This document shows positions 1 to 7,174 of a stretch of DNA of 64,000 nt, in pieces (the stretch's first letter is position 1; the number at the start of each line of letters is the position of its first letter). The stretch is taken from contig JBAZZT010000001.1 of assembly GCA_041658705.1 (NCBI GenBank), forward strand, positions 62,001-126,000. The letters run 5' to 3'. The translations under genes were made by a program, and so were the position numbers. Below the pieces are notes generated by a model. The model saw only the letters and a program-made list of their open reading frames with translations, did not search any database and was not told the DNA's origin. The stretch is from CAIKNB01 sp041658705. Its GTDB lineage: Bacteria; Patescibacteriota; Patescibacteriia; 2-12-FULL-60-25.

Positions 1-618
1 ACAAAAAAGAGAATCAAAACCTTGACGTCAATCAATAGAAACATAGACCGGCCCGATAAATACCAAGAGTGCAGTTCTTTACTTGAAATCAAAGATATTG
101 CTGGTATTCGCATCGTTTGTCATTGTGAAGATGATTTGGTGAATTTAGTAAATATTTTAGAACTACGATTACCGCAGCAGTATTCAAATGTAGAAAAAGA
201 TGATAAGAGAAATAATTCTGCGAATGATAATGATCCAGAGAGAAAAAGTAATCCATTATATAGAGCAGTGCATTTTACATTCATGAAAGTTCTTAGGGAT
301 AAAGATGAGAACATTCCACTCTTCTGTGAAATTCAGGTACGTACTGTCATGGGGGATGCGTGGGCGGTTCAGGATAGAAGGTATATCTATGGGAATGAGT
401 CCGAAGGGGATAGCCGTATATTAACTAATTCAGTTGCGGGTATTTTACAGGCTTGTGAGGGGTTGTGGAGTATGGTGAAAACAAAGTATAAAGATGGAAC
501 CAGGCCAAAAATTAAAGAACCACAAGTTATAAAATATTTGGTTTCAAAAGAGGTGGAGACTACTAAACAACAGAGTGCAACTAAATTTGATGCAGATTTA
601 AAGAATGACAAATTATGA
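1..618 (+). CDS. RelA/SpoT-domain alarmone synthetase-like protein, 5'-truncated by window edge
   Basis: Single-domain relative of the (p)ppGpp synthetase fold. The frame is open back to base 1, so the true start lies outside the window; the first start-like codon inside is TTG at 22. Family motifs appear in order: DIAGIRIV (the D-x-x-G-x-R strand), YRAVHFTF (the G-loop Tyr and S-L-H region of Rel), and CEIQVRT followed by DAWA (the E-I-Q-I-R-T block with the catalytic Glu). No HD hydrolase, TGS or ACT domain is visible. It overlaps the next gene by ATGA at 615-618. Both genes are far richer in A+T than the rest of the window, which suggests acquisition. Stand-alone synthetases with an overlapping partner include toxSAS toxin-antitoxin pairs; that role is inferred here. 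Confidence 0.8.
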   Translation, partial: TKKRIKTLTSINRNIDRPDKYQECSSLLEIKDIAGIRIVCHCEDDLVNLVNILELRLPQQYSNVEKDDKRNNSANDNDPERKSNPLYRAVHFTFMKVLRDKDENIPLFCEIQVRTVMGDAWAVQDRRYIYGNESEGDSRILTNSVAGILQACEGLWSMVKTKYKDGTRPKIKEPQVIKYLVSKEVETTKQQSATKFDADLKNDKL

Positions 619-1343
619 TAATAGAAGACCTGCTAAAAAAAATTAAATCCAAAGGTTATTGGAAAGTTGTTATAAGGCCTAACAAATTTATTGAAAAACT
701 TATATTTCCAATCGGAGAGTGCGAAAAAATAATTGAAAAAAATAAAATTGTCTTTAGAGGTTGGGATTACCCGCATATTGATATCGGTGGAATTAAGTTG
801 GCTGGAGACAATAGTATACATTCGTATTGTGATTGGCCTGAAGGCCCAATGTTTGAATATTGGCGATTTTATCAAACGGGCCAATTTGTCCACTATTTTG
901 CGATGAGGGAGGACTTGAGAATTGATGAAGAGAAAAAAAAATATATTCAGCAACAATGCAATACCAAATCAGAGAAGTTTCTAGATATAATCTCTACACT
1001 GTACTCAGTCACAGAAATTTACGAATTCGCTGCACGTCTATCGAGAGCTATACCAAGCATCGAAGGTATGCAAGTCATAATAGAACTGCATGATGTTAAT
1101 AGCAGGATGCTCTTTTTTTGGAATTCATCTTCTAGAATGTTGAATAGTTCGTATGTATGCGAATATCCAGGAGGAGTGCTAACTACTGAGCGGGTTATTT
1201 CAAGAGATGATCTTGATAAAAATGCCGCAGTATTAGCACTGGATGTAACGGTTGAAATATTGAATAAGTTTAATTGGGAAAGGGTCGATAGAAGTATTTT
1301 TGTGGATGATCAAAGAGAATTATTAAATAGAGGTGCCCTTTAG
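615..1343 (+). CDS. Unknown partner of the RelA/SpoT-domain gene
   Basis: 242 residues, family not recognised. The start codon overlaps the stop of the RelA/SpoT-domain gene (ATGA), so the two are co-transcribed and probably translationally coupled. The protein has no signal peptide or membrane segment and should be cytosolic. Visible features are a lysine-rich amino end, a segment FRGWDYP near residues 47-53, many aromatic residues, and an acidic carboxyl half. It shares the low G+C of its neighbour. By position it could be an antitoxin or an accessory protein, but no sequence motif proves this. Confidence 0.75.
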   Translation: MIIEDLLKKIKSKGYWKVVIRPNKFIEKLIFPIGECEKIIEKNKIVFRGWDYPHIDIGGIKLAGDNSIHSYCDWPEGPMFEYWRFYQTGQFVHYFAMREDLRIDEEKKKYIQQQCNTKSEKFLDIISTLYSVTEIYEFAARLSRAIPSIEGMQVIIELHDVNSRMLFFWNSSSRMLNSSYVCEYPGGVLTTERVISRDDLDKNAAVLALDVTVEILNKFNWERVDRSIFVDDQRELLNRGAL

Positions 1344-1410
1344 GTTCAAGAAATTAGTCCTGAGGTTGAACTTTATTCGCATTCGAATAGGGTGAGGATT
1401 TCTCGTGAAA

Positions 1411-1446
1411 CAAAAAAGATAGCAGAATCAGTCGATCCTGCTATCT
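1411..1446 (-). terminator. Rho-independent terminator of the YD-repeat lipoprotein gene
   Basis: GATAGCAG and CTGCTATC arms (1418-1425 and 1438-1445, one further A-T pair outside) are followed on the minus strand by six T. It lies 43 bases past the stop of the minus-strand gene. On the plus strand it also faces the end of the A+T-rich pair. Confidence 0.8.
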
Positions 1447-1488
1447 AAGTCGTTGGCCGCCGCCCACCTCGACGGAAGCGCTGCTCCT

Positions 1489-2292
1489 CTAGTATGTGTA
1501 CGTCGAGCAGTCGGTGGGCGATTGACCGCAAACCGTTCCGTTGCCGGACGGTTGGTGCAAGTCCTCCGCGATGACCCTGCCCGCGCTGTCGCAGGTGAAG
1601 TCGAAGCACCATGGACCGGAGCCGGAAGACTCGATACTGGTGTCGCCGCAGGTCATATCGATTTCCTTTCTGGGCATGTTGCCGCGCTCGTCATACGTGT
1701 AGTGCGTACAATGGCTGGGGGTCGACGGGCAAACGCCATCTGCCGGGGTAGTGGCCAAGTAAAGAATGGAGCTGATGATCCGCCCGCCCGAGTCGTACTC
1801 GTACTGCATGCACTTTTCGAGCGTCTTGGTCGTGCAATCAGGAATCATGCCATGCCATGTTTTCGTAGCATTGCCATGCTCGTCGTATTCCTTGAATACG
1901 CAAGCCGTAATGTCGGCGCCGCAGCCATCGTAGGTATCGATCCGCGTCGCGTTGCCTTGCGCGTCGTAGACGTAGGAAGTGCATTCATATGGCGTTAGCG
2001 TGCCGTTGCAACCAGGTTCTACTTCCGTGAGAGTGACGTTGCCGTGCTCGTCGTACGTGTACTTTTTGCACCAGCTCGGCGTCCCGTCGCAGTGCGCGTC
2101 ATACGTCTCGGTCAGAGGACGCTGTGGTCGACTTGGCCAGGCATCATGGCACGTGCTGCTCGTGCCGTTCCCCGCGCTGCCTCCGCTTCCTGTTGCGCCG
2201 CCCCCTTCTGAACTGCATCCCGCCAGGCCAAGCGTGGTAACGACGAATATGATTGCTGTGCGCAACACGAAAGAAGTTCGAGAAATGCTCAT
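1489..2292 (-). CDS. Secreted lipoprotein with YD-type repeats
   Basis: About 267 residues. The start is ATG at 2290-2292, seven bases after an AAGGAGG Shine-Dalgarno; longer in-frame starts would lie inside the promoter. The amino end is a lipoprotein signal, a hydrophobic stretch then LGLAGC, so the mature protein begins at that Cys and is lipid-anchored outside the membrane. A Gly/Ser linker follows, then six repeats of roughly 30 residues of the form C...C..Y-x-YD-x-x-GN (YDEHGN, YDAQGN, YDERGN and variants), resembling RHS/YD repeats. Each repeat carries cysteines, so disulfides are likely. The protein stops abruptly after YTY, just where another DEHGN would be expected, which suggests it has been shortened. 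Confidence 0.8.
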   Translation of the reverse strand: MSISRTSFVLRTAIIFVVTTLGLAGCSSEGGGATGSGGSAGNGTSSTCHDAWPSRPQRPLTETYDAHCDGTPSWCKKYTYDEHGNVTLTEVEPGCNGTLTPYECTSYVYDAQGNATRIDTYDGCGADITACVFKEYDEHGNATKTWHGMIPDCTTKTLEKCMQYEYDSGGRIISSILYLATTPADGVCPSTPSHCTHYTYDERGNMPRKEIDMTCGDTSIESSGSGPWCFDFTCDSAGRVIAEDLHQPSGNGTVCGQSPTDCSTYTY

Positions 2293-2341
2293 TGTCACTG
2301 CCTCCTTGGAAAACACGAATTGTCCAGAGAACAACAGGTGG

Positions 2342-2370
2342 AGGCTAGTGCAAAAAGTCTGAAATGTCAA
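2342..2370 (-). promoter_or_regulatory. Promoter of the YD-repeat lipoprotein gene
   Basis: On the minus strand TTGACA (2365-2370), a 17-base spacer, then TAGCCT (2342-2347). The -35 is perfect and the -10 weak. It lies back to back with the promoter at 2397-2425, leaving 26 bases between the two -35 boxes, so one regulator could act on both. Confidence 0.6.
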
Positions 2371-2396
2371 TCCTCCGCTCGTTGGCTTTCCAGGGG

Positions 2397-2425
2397 TTGA
2401 CTTTTAGATCAGTCGGTGCTATCAA
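2397..2425 (+). promoter_or_regulatory. Promoter of the orphan gene at 2462
   Basis: TTGACT (2397-2402), a 17-base spacer, TATCAA (2420-2425). The distance to the start codon leaves about 30 bases of leader containing the Shine-Dalgarno. Confidence 0.6.
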
Positions 2426-2461
2426 AGCCTTGCCATCGGACGACTAAGGAGGGAGTCTCGA

Positions 2462-2860
2462 ATGAAAAATTGGCGTCCCGAAGTCGGTAGATTGTACCTT
2501 CGCTGCAAGTTCATGAACACGCTGACGGAGTTCGCGCTGTGCTTCGTCGACAGGGAACCGAGGGAGCCAGATGAAGCGTTGAGCTACGTCGAGATCGCGC
2601 GGATGCTCAATTGGACAGCAGCTCAAGGCGGCGGAGGAGGACTGGACACCGTGAAGGGTCAAGCCGGCCTCACGGATTCAGGAGTCCCGGTCTACCGGCG
2701 CTACATCCTGGACACCGATCTCGTCGCCTTTTTCAAGCTTTGGCGCGACGGTCATGCGTCGGTCGAAGATTGGCTTGATGATTTGAGCAGAGTTCCGATT
2801 CTCCGCGAAAGCGAGAAGGAACGGCTCCGCCAAGCCCTGCAGAGAGTCAGAGGCGCATAA
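2462..2860 (+). CDS. Hypothetical protein, stand-alone cassette
   Basis: 132 residues, not recognised. The ATG at 2462 follows a strong AGGAGGGAG Shine-Dalgarno, which fixes the start. No signal peptide or membrane helix is visible. The middle carries a run of glycines, and the carboxyl end, rich in Glu, Arg and Leu, is probably helical. The gene has its own promoter and terminator, so it is monocistronic. This arrangement recurs for other unknown genes in the window (3027, 17448, 21032, 21685, 37299, 42396) and contrasts with the Shine-Dalgarno-less housekeeping genes. Confidence 0.75.
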   Translation: MKNWRPEVGRLYLRCKFMNTLTEFALCFVDREPREPDEALSYVEIARMLNWTAAQGGGGGLDTVKGQAGLTDSGVPVYRRYILDTDLVAFFKLWRDGHASVEDWLDDLSRVPILRESEKERLRQALQRVRGA

Positions 2861-2882
2861 CCTTCCACTCTCCGCTCAACCC

Positions 2883-2913
2883 ACGCGCTCGTAACAGAGC
2901 GCGTTTCTTTTTA
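2883..2913 (+). terminator. Rho-independent terminator after the gene at 2462
   Basis: ACGCGCTC and GAGCGCGT arms with a six-base loop, followed by a T-rich tract (TTTCTTTTT). Confidence 0.8.
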
Positions 2914-2925
2914 TCACTTCGCTCC

Positions 2926-2955
2926 TTGACGAAACAATAATTATCGGCTTACTCT
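2926..2955 (+). promoter_or_regulatory. Probable promoter for the small gene at 3027
   Basis: TTGACG (2926-2931), an 18-base spacer, TACTCT (2950-2955). It sits just after the previous terminator and upstream of a Shine-Dalgarno-led small gene. Confidence 0.45.
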
Positions 2956-3026
2956 GTGGTAGTTCTTCATAAAAAGCAGCGGCTTCATTGGCCGAAAGCC
3001 TTGCGAAAAGAAACGAGGGTAGTGTA

Positions 3027-3236
3027 ATGCTAAGATATCGCGCGAAGTACTGGCGGAATGACGGAGAGTTCCACCAGCGGGGGTACAACCCTGATTACGT
3101 GTTCAACGCGCCTGACGATGCGTCAGCCATCAAGAAGGCGCTGGCTTACATCAAACGCAAGCGGCAGGGGAACGAGGAGTTTTCGATCCTTAAGCTCGAA
3201 GAAATCAAAGTCCGGAATGTGCCTCTTTCGAGGTGA
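3027..3236 (+). CDS. Small basic hypothetical protein
   Basis: 69 residues. An in-frame start at 2988 exists, but the ATG at 3027 is preceded by GAGGG at a suitable distance and is preferred. The sequence is rich in Lys, Arg, Tyr and Asn, with a helical segment around DDASAIKKALAYIKRKRQ, and has no export signal. Such a small, basic protein could bind nucleic acid, but no known motif is visible. It forms its own transcription unit between a promoter-like sequence and a long non-coding gap. Confidence 0.6.
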   Translation: MLRYRAKYWRNDGEFHQRGYNPDYVFNAPDDASAIKKALAYIKRKRQGNEEFSILKLEEIKVRNVPLSR

Positions 3237-3673
3237 AATGACCTTCGCGGCAGCGCGCTCCTTGAAATCAGCAGTGTCGGGCTGACCAATATTCCTACTA
3301 CTCTAAGCGCACCCGGCACGGCAACGAGAACGTTTGGCACATCGTTCGCAAACGACATGCCTCGCTCACGTCGCCGTCAGGTGCGTTTTTTTGTTGCCTA
3401 AAATGTCGAATAGCCAGAAGCTATATTTTATCTAAAGTTAGAAGAAAAAATGAAGTATTGAGATTTCCCTTGCGTCCAGGCATCACTCCAAACCCGCATT
3501 ATTGTTGACAATCTTTAGCCCTGCCCCTTGACATGTGGATGGAAATCCTTGTTTTCCCTTTGAAACTGCCCTATTCTGTTCCCGTCGAACTCTTAATTCA
3601 TATCTAATCGTCAGACGCGAGCTTTAGGGCCGCGCTTCAGACGGTTCAAGATATAACATTTTTTTAAGCCCAT
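3237..3673. other. Non-coding gap upstream of the HU gene
   Basis: No convincing gene on either strand. The first 170 bases have the composition of the preceding gene; the rest is A+T-rich. A TATAAC box at 3652-3657 is the best -10 candidate for the HU gene, but no good -35 lies at the right distance. TTGACA-like words near 3505 and 3529 have no matching -10. Confidence 0.4.
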
Positions 3674-3955
3674 ATGGCAAAAATGACCAAGGCGCAGATC
3701 ATCCGCGAACTCGCCGAAAAGTCCGGTCAGTCAAAAAAGGATGTCGAGACATTGCTCGACATGCTGGCGAGCATGGCCTACAAACAGGTCAAGGCAGCTG
3801 GTGAGTTCCTGGTTCCCGGTTTCGGCAAGATGGTCAAAGTGCAGCGCAAGGCGCGCATCGGTCGCAACCCGTTGACCGGCGCGACGATCCAAATCCCGGC
3901 CAAGACCGTGGTCAAGTTCCGCTTGGCCAAGGCCGCGAAGGAAGCGGTGCTGTAA
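3674..3955 (+). CDS. hup: HU-family DNA-binding protein
   Basis: 93 residues, the normal length of HU/IHF subunits. These proteins form dimers that bend and compact DNA. The amino half has the helical dimer pattern TKAQIIRELAEKSGQSKKDVETLLDML. The carboxyl half has the conserved GFGKMVKVQRKARIGRNPLTG and IQIPAKTVVKFR segments, including the R-x-G-R-N-P arm that inserts into the minor groove. There is no Shine-Dalgarno, and a T-rich run precedes the ATG. It is monocistronic, with its own terminator. Confidence 0.93.
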   Translation: MAKMTKAQIIRELAEKSGQSKKDVETLLDMLASMAYKQVKAAGEFLVPGFGKMVKVQRKARIGRNPLTGATIQIPAKTVVKFRLAKAAKEAVL

Positions 3956-3973
3956 GCTAGATTTCCAAAGCAA

Positions 3974-3999
3974 CAAAAGACGGCACGCGCCGTCTTTTG
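3974..3999 (+). terminator. Rho-independent terminator of the HU gene
   Basis: CAAAAGACGGC and GCCGTCTTTTG arms around a four-base loop, 18 bases past the HU stop. The T tract is part of the right arm. Confidence 0.85.
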
Positions 4000-4045
4000 C
4001 GTTGGCTTTGATTATGTGGGTTTTCTGGTCTAAACTCCTGATAGC

Positions 4046-4951
4046 ATGAAAGCCAACCCCTTCGAACCCCCCCCCAAAAAAAAAAGCTCCAATCTCGCCA
4101 CCGCCCACATCGGGCGGCATGATTTGCCGACGAACGTGAGAAAATACGCGGATAACCTCGCGGCGCAGATAAAAGAAGTCTACGCCAAATATGGAGCCAA
4201 GAACTTCGAAGAGCTGAAAGAGAATAAAAAGCTATCAGCCCAAGATGCGCGGAAGGTGGCGGATTTATTCAAGGCATTTAAGGAAGCGGTCGAGAGGAAA
4301 GGAGAGTTTGTGCTTCGGGATATCCCGACGTTTTCAGAACTTCCCTCGAACGACATCCTGAAAAACAAGCATACCGGCTTCAAGTTCGATTTTATTTGGA
4401 AAGACGAATACCGCGAAGGTCGTCCGATGTCCGATTTCGCATTGACGGACCAAGATCTTCAAGACATCGGCTTCGACGATCAGAGGAAGCGGGAGGAGTT
4501 GCTGCAAGAGCTCGCTAAGGCCAAAGAGCAAAAAGAGTCAGGACTCATGGCTACAGTCTTCGATATCGGAGATGTCATCGCAAGAAAGAAACAAGAAAAC
4601 CTAGACCACCCGCCCTATCTTTCTATCGAGGAAATTTTGGAGGCCATCGATGAGGACGGTTATCGTCCCGCGACCCTCGAAGAATCTCTTGCCTTCGCCA
4701 AAGATAATTGGAAGCCGGAAGCGGATCTTGAGACACTGACCGATGAAGAGAGATTGCTTCAACATATAAATGCACGCTGTGTCCATGTTCTCGCTTCTCC
4801 TTTTTCGCGTTCCACCGGCACTCGCCACGTCCCGTGTCTAAGTTGGTTCGGCGACATGCGCCGCCTGGTCAGCAGCGGTCCCGGACGCAAATGGGAAAGT
4901 GGCGACTATTTCCTCGTCATCCGCAAGTCACGGCGCTCGCAAGCGACGTGA
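4046..4951 (+). CDS. Conserved-looking hypothetical protein with a homopolymer tract at its 5' end
   Basis: 301 residues, cytosolic, no recognised enzyme motif. The first 13 codons include nine C then ten A in a row (4067-4085), coding P-P-P-K-K-K; slippage there would shift the frame and switch the gene off. The middle is charged and helical. The last third, from about residue 215, contains GYRPATLEESLAFAKDNW and a segment with NARCVHVLASPF and HVPCLSWFGDMRRL, ending in a basic DYFLVIRKSRR. I recall similar carboxyl-terminal patterns in uncharacterised CPR proteins, but this cannot be checked here. No Shine-Dalgarno is seen. Confidence 0.75.
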   Translation: MKANPFEPPPKKKSSNLATAHIGRHDLPTNVRKYADNLAAQIKEVYAKYGAKNFEELKENKKLSAQDARKVADLFKAFKEAVERKGEFVLRDIPTFSELPSNDILKNKHTGFKFDFIWKDEYREGRPMSDFALTDQDLQDIGFDDQRKREELLQELAKAKEQKESGLMATVFDIGDVIARKKQENLDHPPYLSIEEILEAIDEDGYRPATLEESLAFAKDNWKPEADLETLTDEERLLQHINARCVHVLASPFSRSTGTRHVPCLSWFGDMRRLVSSGPGRKWESGDYFLVIRKSRRSQAT

Positions 4952-4986
4952 CAAGACATCTTTTTGAACCCCTGTGACCTTTGGAT

Positions 4987-5038
4987 TTGACGGCTCGTTT
5001 GGGTGGGGCTACTATGTATGTAAATCATTACATACATA
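4987..5038 (+). promoter_or_regulatory. Promoter and palindromic operator of the toxin-antitoxin pair
   Basis: TTGACG (4987-4992), a 17-base spacer and TACTAT (5010-5015) form a good promoter. A perfect inverted repeat, TATGTATGTAA and TTACATACATA with a four-base centre (5013-5038), overlaps the -10 and the expected transcription start and ends one base before the antitoxin ATG. This is the usual place for autoregulation by an antitoxin or antitoxin-toxin complex. Confidence 0.8.
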
Positions 5039-5039
5039 T

Positions 5040-5315
5040 ATGGACACCTTTTCCATTCTTGCCGAGGAGCGCATCGCCTCCATCCGAGAGATCCAGAAGA
5101 ACCCCTCCCGCATGCTTCGCGGAATCACCCGGGTCACCCGTGGAAGCAAGACGGTCGGTTTTTTCCTGTCCAACGAAGATTTTGCCGATCTCGTCGAGAG
5201 TCAAGAAGCGCTGGCGAGCGGCCCGTTCGTCAAGCGTGTCGCCCAAGCCAGACGAGACATGAAGAAGAACAAGGGCGTTTCATTGAAAACGTTGGCCAAG
5301 GAGTATGGCGTATGA
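5040..5315 (+). CDS. Type II antitoxin, probably Phd/RelB-like
   Basis: 91 residues from the ATG at 5040, which directly follows the operator; the longer frame from 4974 would start upstream of the promoter and is rejected. The amino half (TFSILAEERIASIREIQKNPSRML, then GSKTVGFFLSNEDF) resembles the short DNA-binding folds of Phd/RelB antitoxins. The carboxyl half is charged and probably folds on the toxin. It overlaps the toxin gene by 11 bases. Its role is to bind the operator and neutralise the toxin, inferred from fold resemblance and context. Confidence 0.75.
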   Translation: MDTFSILAEERIASIREIQKNPSRMLRGITRVTRGSKTVGFFLSNEDFADLVESQEALASGPFVKRVAQARRDMKKNKGVSLKTLAKEYGV

Positions 5316-5568
5316 GTTCAAGTTCCTCCCCGACGCTGAAAAGCAACTCCGTGCGTTGGAAAGGCCGATCCTCAAGAGAATCTTGAAAAAACTCGCCTGG
5401 ATCGCGAAACAAGAAAATCCGTTGCGCCACGCCGTTGTTCTGCATAATGCGAGAATCGGCGACATCCGTTTCCGCATCGGGGACTATCGTGCGGTCGCCG
5501 TGGTCGATCGCGGAAAGAAGAAAATAGTCATCATCGCCGTCGGACATCGACGCGAGATTTACAGGTAG
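5305..5568 (+). CDS. RelE/ParE-family toxin
   Basis: 87 residues, typical of this superfamily. The pattern is FLPDAEKQLRALERPILKRILKKLAWIA for the two amino-terminal helices, then RHAVVLHN, GDIRFRIGDYRAVAVVDRGKKKIVIIAVGHRREIY for the antiparallel sheet. The R-x-R-I-G-D-Y-R segment and the terminal GHRREIYR are characteristic of RelE-type proteins. RelE members cut mRNA on the ribosome while ParE members poison gyrase; the Arg-rich end favours RelE but is not decisive. It is translated in overlap with the antitoxin gene. Confidence 0.88.
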   Translation: MAYEFKFLPDAEKQLRALERPILKRILKKLAWIAKQENPLRHAVVLHNARIGDIRFRIGDYRAVAVVDRGKKKIVIIAVGHRREIYR

Positions 5569-5665
5569 ACGCGATTTATGCGAATCGTTGGATCAGGTCG
5601 GTGACTTATGGGGTAGGGGCGATGCCGCGTGACGGAATCCGGCGCATCGTCTACCATGCAGCGGT

Positions 5666-6187
5666 ATGCGAGAGGAAATTTTGGCTGTCTTTTCCCCGCG
5701 CCATCCTCACGAGAGCAAGGCGGAGATCGCGAGTTTGCGCGAGGCGCGGGCCGAGTTGGTCTCGTTGGGCGGGGCGGTGCTTTTGGCGGTCTGTCTGGTC
5801 ATGGGCGCCGTACTCGTCATGGCTTTCATGCTGCCCGAAGTGACCCAAGCGCAGCGCGCCATCGCTTTCATCCTGTTCGCGGCCTCGTGGATCTATCTGC
5901 TCGACAGCGTGACGGAAAAATTATTCTTGAGTGACGGGAGCGTCCAATATAAATCGCTCATGTCCAGTTCCAAGAGCTACGAGTTGGCGGAACTTGAGGC
6001 GGTCTATCTGGTGCATCAGGGCTTCAATCTCGAGAAAGGTTTCGAGTCCGTCATCTTCCGCCGCTCCGGAAACAAACCGGAACGCATCGCGTTGGGGCCG
6101 TGTTGGCAGCGCAATAAACTGGAAAGATTCATGCACGGCATCGAAGAAGCTCTGCGCGATCCGCATTTGCTCGAAGAAATAAGATGA
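5666..6187 (+). CDS. Membrane protein with two transmembrane helices and a cytoplasmic tail
   Basis: 173 residues, unknown family. Residues about 34-55 and 63-80 are two hydrophobic helices separated by a short turn, with a Glu-rich helical amino end before them. The carboxyl half (KSYELAELEAVYLVHQGFNLEKGFESVIFRR) has alternating strands like a small PH-type domain, which is a guess from pattern only. No Shine-Dalgarno is seen. It lies alone between the toxin gene and a word-type inverted repeat. Confidence 0.65.
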   Translation: MREEILAVFSPRHPHESKAEIASLREARAELVSLGGAVLLAVCLVMGAVLVMAFMLPEVTQAQRAIAFILFAASWIYLLDSVTEKLFLSDGSVQYKSLMSSSKSYELAELEAVYLVHQGFNLEKGFESVIFRRSGNKPERIALGPCWQRNKLERFMHGIEEALRDPHLLEEIR

Positions 6188-6202
6188 AATAAGATAAAGA
6201 AT

Positions 6203-6299
6203 GAATATAGAATATGGAATTTAGAATGTGGAATATGGAATTCTGACTTCCAAATTCCAGCTTCTAACTTCCAAATTCCAACTTCTAAATTCCAAATTC
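6203..6299. repeat. Word-type inverted repeat before the LOG-family gene
   Basis: Left arm of repeated GAATATGGAATTTAGAAT-like words, right arm of repeated CTTCCAAATTCCAA-like words, imperfectly complementary. It ends 10 bases before the next start codon, where a Shine-Dalgarno would sit. Confidence 0.7.
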
Positions 6300-6309
6300 A
6301 CCCTCCTCT

Positions 6310-7080
6310 ATGCCTCCCAAATCCAAAGCCCCGTTGCTCAAAAAGAAAGTCACCATGCATTTGAGCGAGACCGGAGTAAAACGCTACAGCCACTGGCTGT
6401 GCGCGCCGGGCAATCGTTGCGTCCCGACCGAAGGTCCTTCGTTCACGGAAAACGTCAACTGGAAAATCTTCCGCATCATGGCCGAGTTCATCGAAGGCTT
6501 CGAATTCCTGTCCAAACTCAAAGGCGAAGTGACGATCTTCGGCAGCGCGCGCGCCATGCCGCATAATCCGTATTACAAATTAGCGCAGGACATGGGACGG
6601 GCGTTGGCCAAGCGGGGATATACGGTGATCACGGGCGGCGGTCCGGGGATAATGGAAGCGGCCAACTGGGGAGCGCACGAGGCGGGCGGCGAATCCATCG
6701 GCCTGGACATCGAGCTCCCGACCGAGCAGCGGCGCAACCAATTCGTGACCAAATCCATCGGCTTCCATTATTTCTTCACGCGCAAAGTCATGTTGTCCGC
6801 TTCGGCGCAGGCCTACGTATTTTTTCCCGGCGGCTTCGGCACCATGGATGAGATGACCGAGATGGTCACCCTGATCCAGACCGGCAAGATCCCGCGCAAC
6901 GTGCCGGTCGTCTTGATGGGCCGCAAGTATTGGAATCCGTTCCTCGATTGGGTCAAGCAAACCATGGGCGAGGAAGAACGCTTCATCGGCATGGACGAAA
7001 TTTCGATCATGAACGTCGTGGATACCGTCGAAGAGGCGATGAAGATAATCGAAGATACTAAAGAGCGTCCGTTCGGATAG
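6310..7080 (+). CDS. LOG-family Rossmann protein (TIGR00730-like)
   Basis: 256 residues. LOG proteins hydrolyse nucleoside 5'-monophosphates to free base and ribose phosphate; plant members activate cytokinins, and the bacterial role is less clear. The signature motifs are present: ITGGGPGIMEAANWGAHEAGG at about residues 107-128 and PGGFGTMDEMTE at about 173-184. An amino-terminal extension of some 50 residues precedes the Rossmann core. No Shine-Dalgarno; the start follows a word-type hairpin. It is probably cytosolic. Confidence 0.9.
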   Translation: MPPKSKAPLLKKKVTMHLSETGVKRYSHWLCAPGNRCVPTEGPSFTENVNWKIFRIMAEFIEGFEFLSKLKGEVTIFGSARAMPHNPYYKLAQDMGRALAKRGYTVITGGGPGIMEAANWGAHEAGGESIGLDIELPTEQRRNQFVTKSIGFHYFFTRKVMLSASAQAYVFFPGGFGTMDEMTEMVTLIQTGKIPRNVPVVLMGRKYWNPFLDWVKQTMGEEERFIGMDEISIMNVVDTVEEAMKIIEDTKERPFG

Positions 7081-7095
7081 AAATTACAGACAAAA

Positions 7096-7172
7096 AGGTA
7101 CTAGATTATGAGTGCTATGTTTTAGGTTTAGAAACCCAGAACCTAGTACCTAGAACCTAGAACCCAGAATTC
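7096..7172. repeat. Word-type inverted repeat before the malic enzyme gene
   Basis: Right arm built from CCTAGTACCTAGAACCTAG-type words with partial complements (GGTACTAG, TTTTAGGTTTAG) on the left. The copy is degenerate. It ends two bases before the ATG. Confidence 0.6.
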
Positions 7173-7174
7173 CA

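Noticed and set aside
1453..1998. Plus-strand frame of 181 codons
   Set aside because: It is the shadow of the YD-repeat lipoprotein on the other strand, with no Shine-Dalgarno or family pattern.
6203..6299. Word-type repeats as CRISPR arrays
   Set aside because: The repeated words are 7-12 bases with no spacers of constant length, the two halves are complementary, and no cas gene is near.
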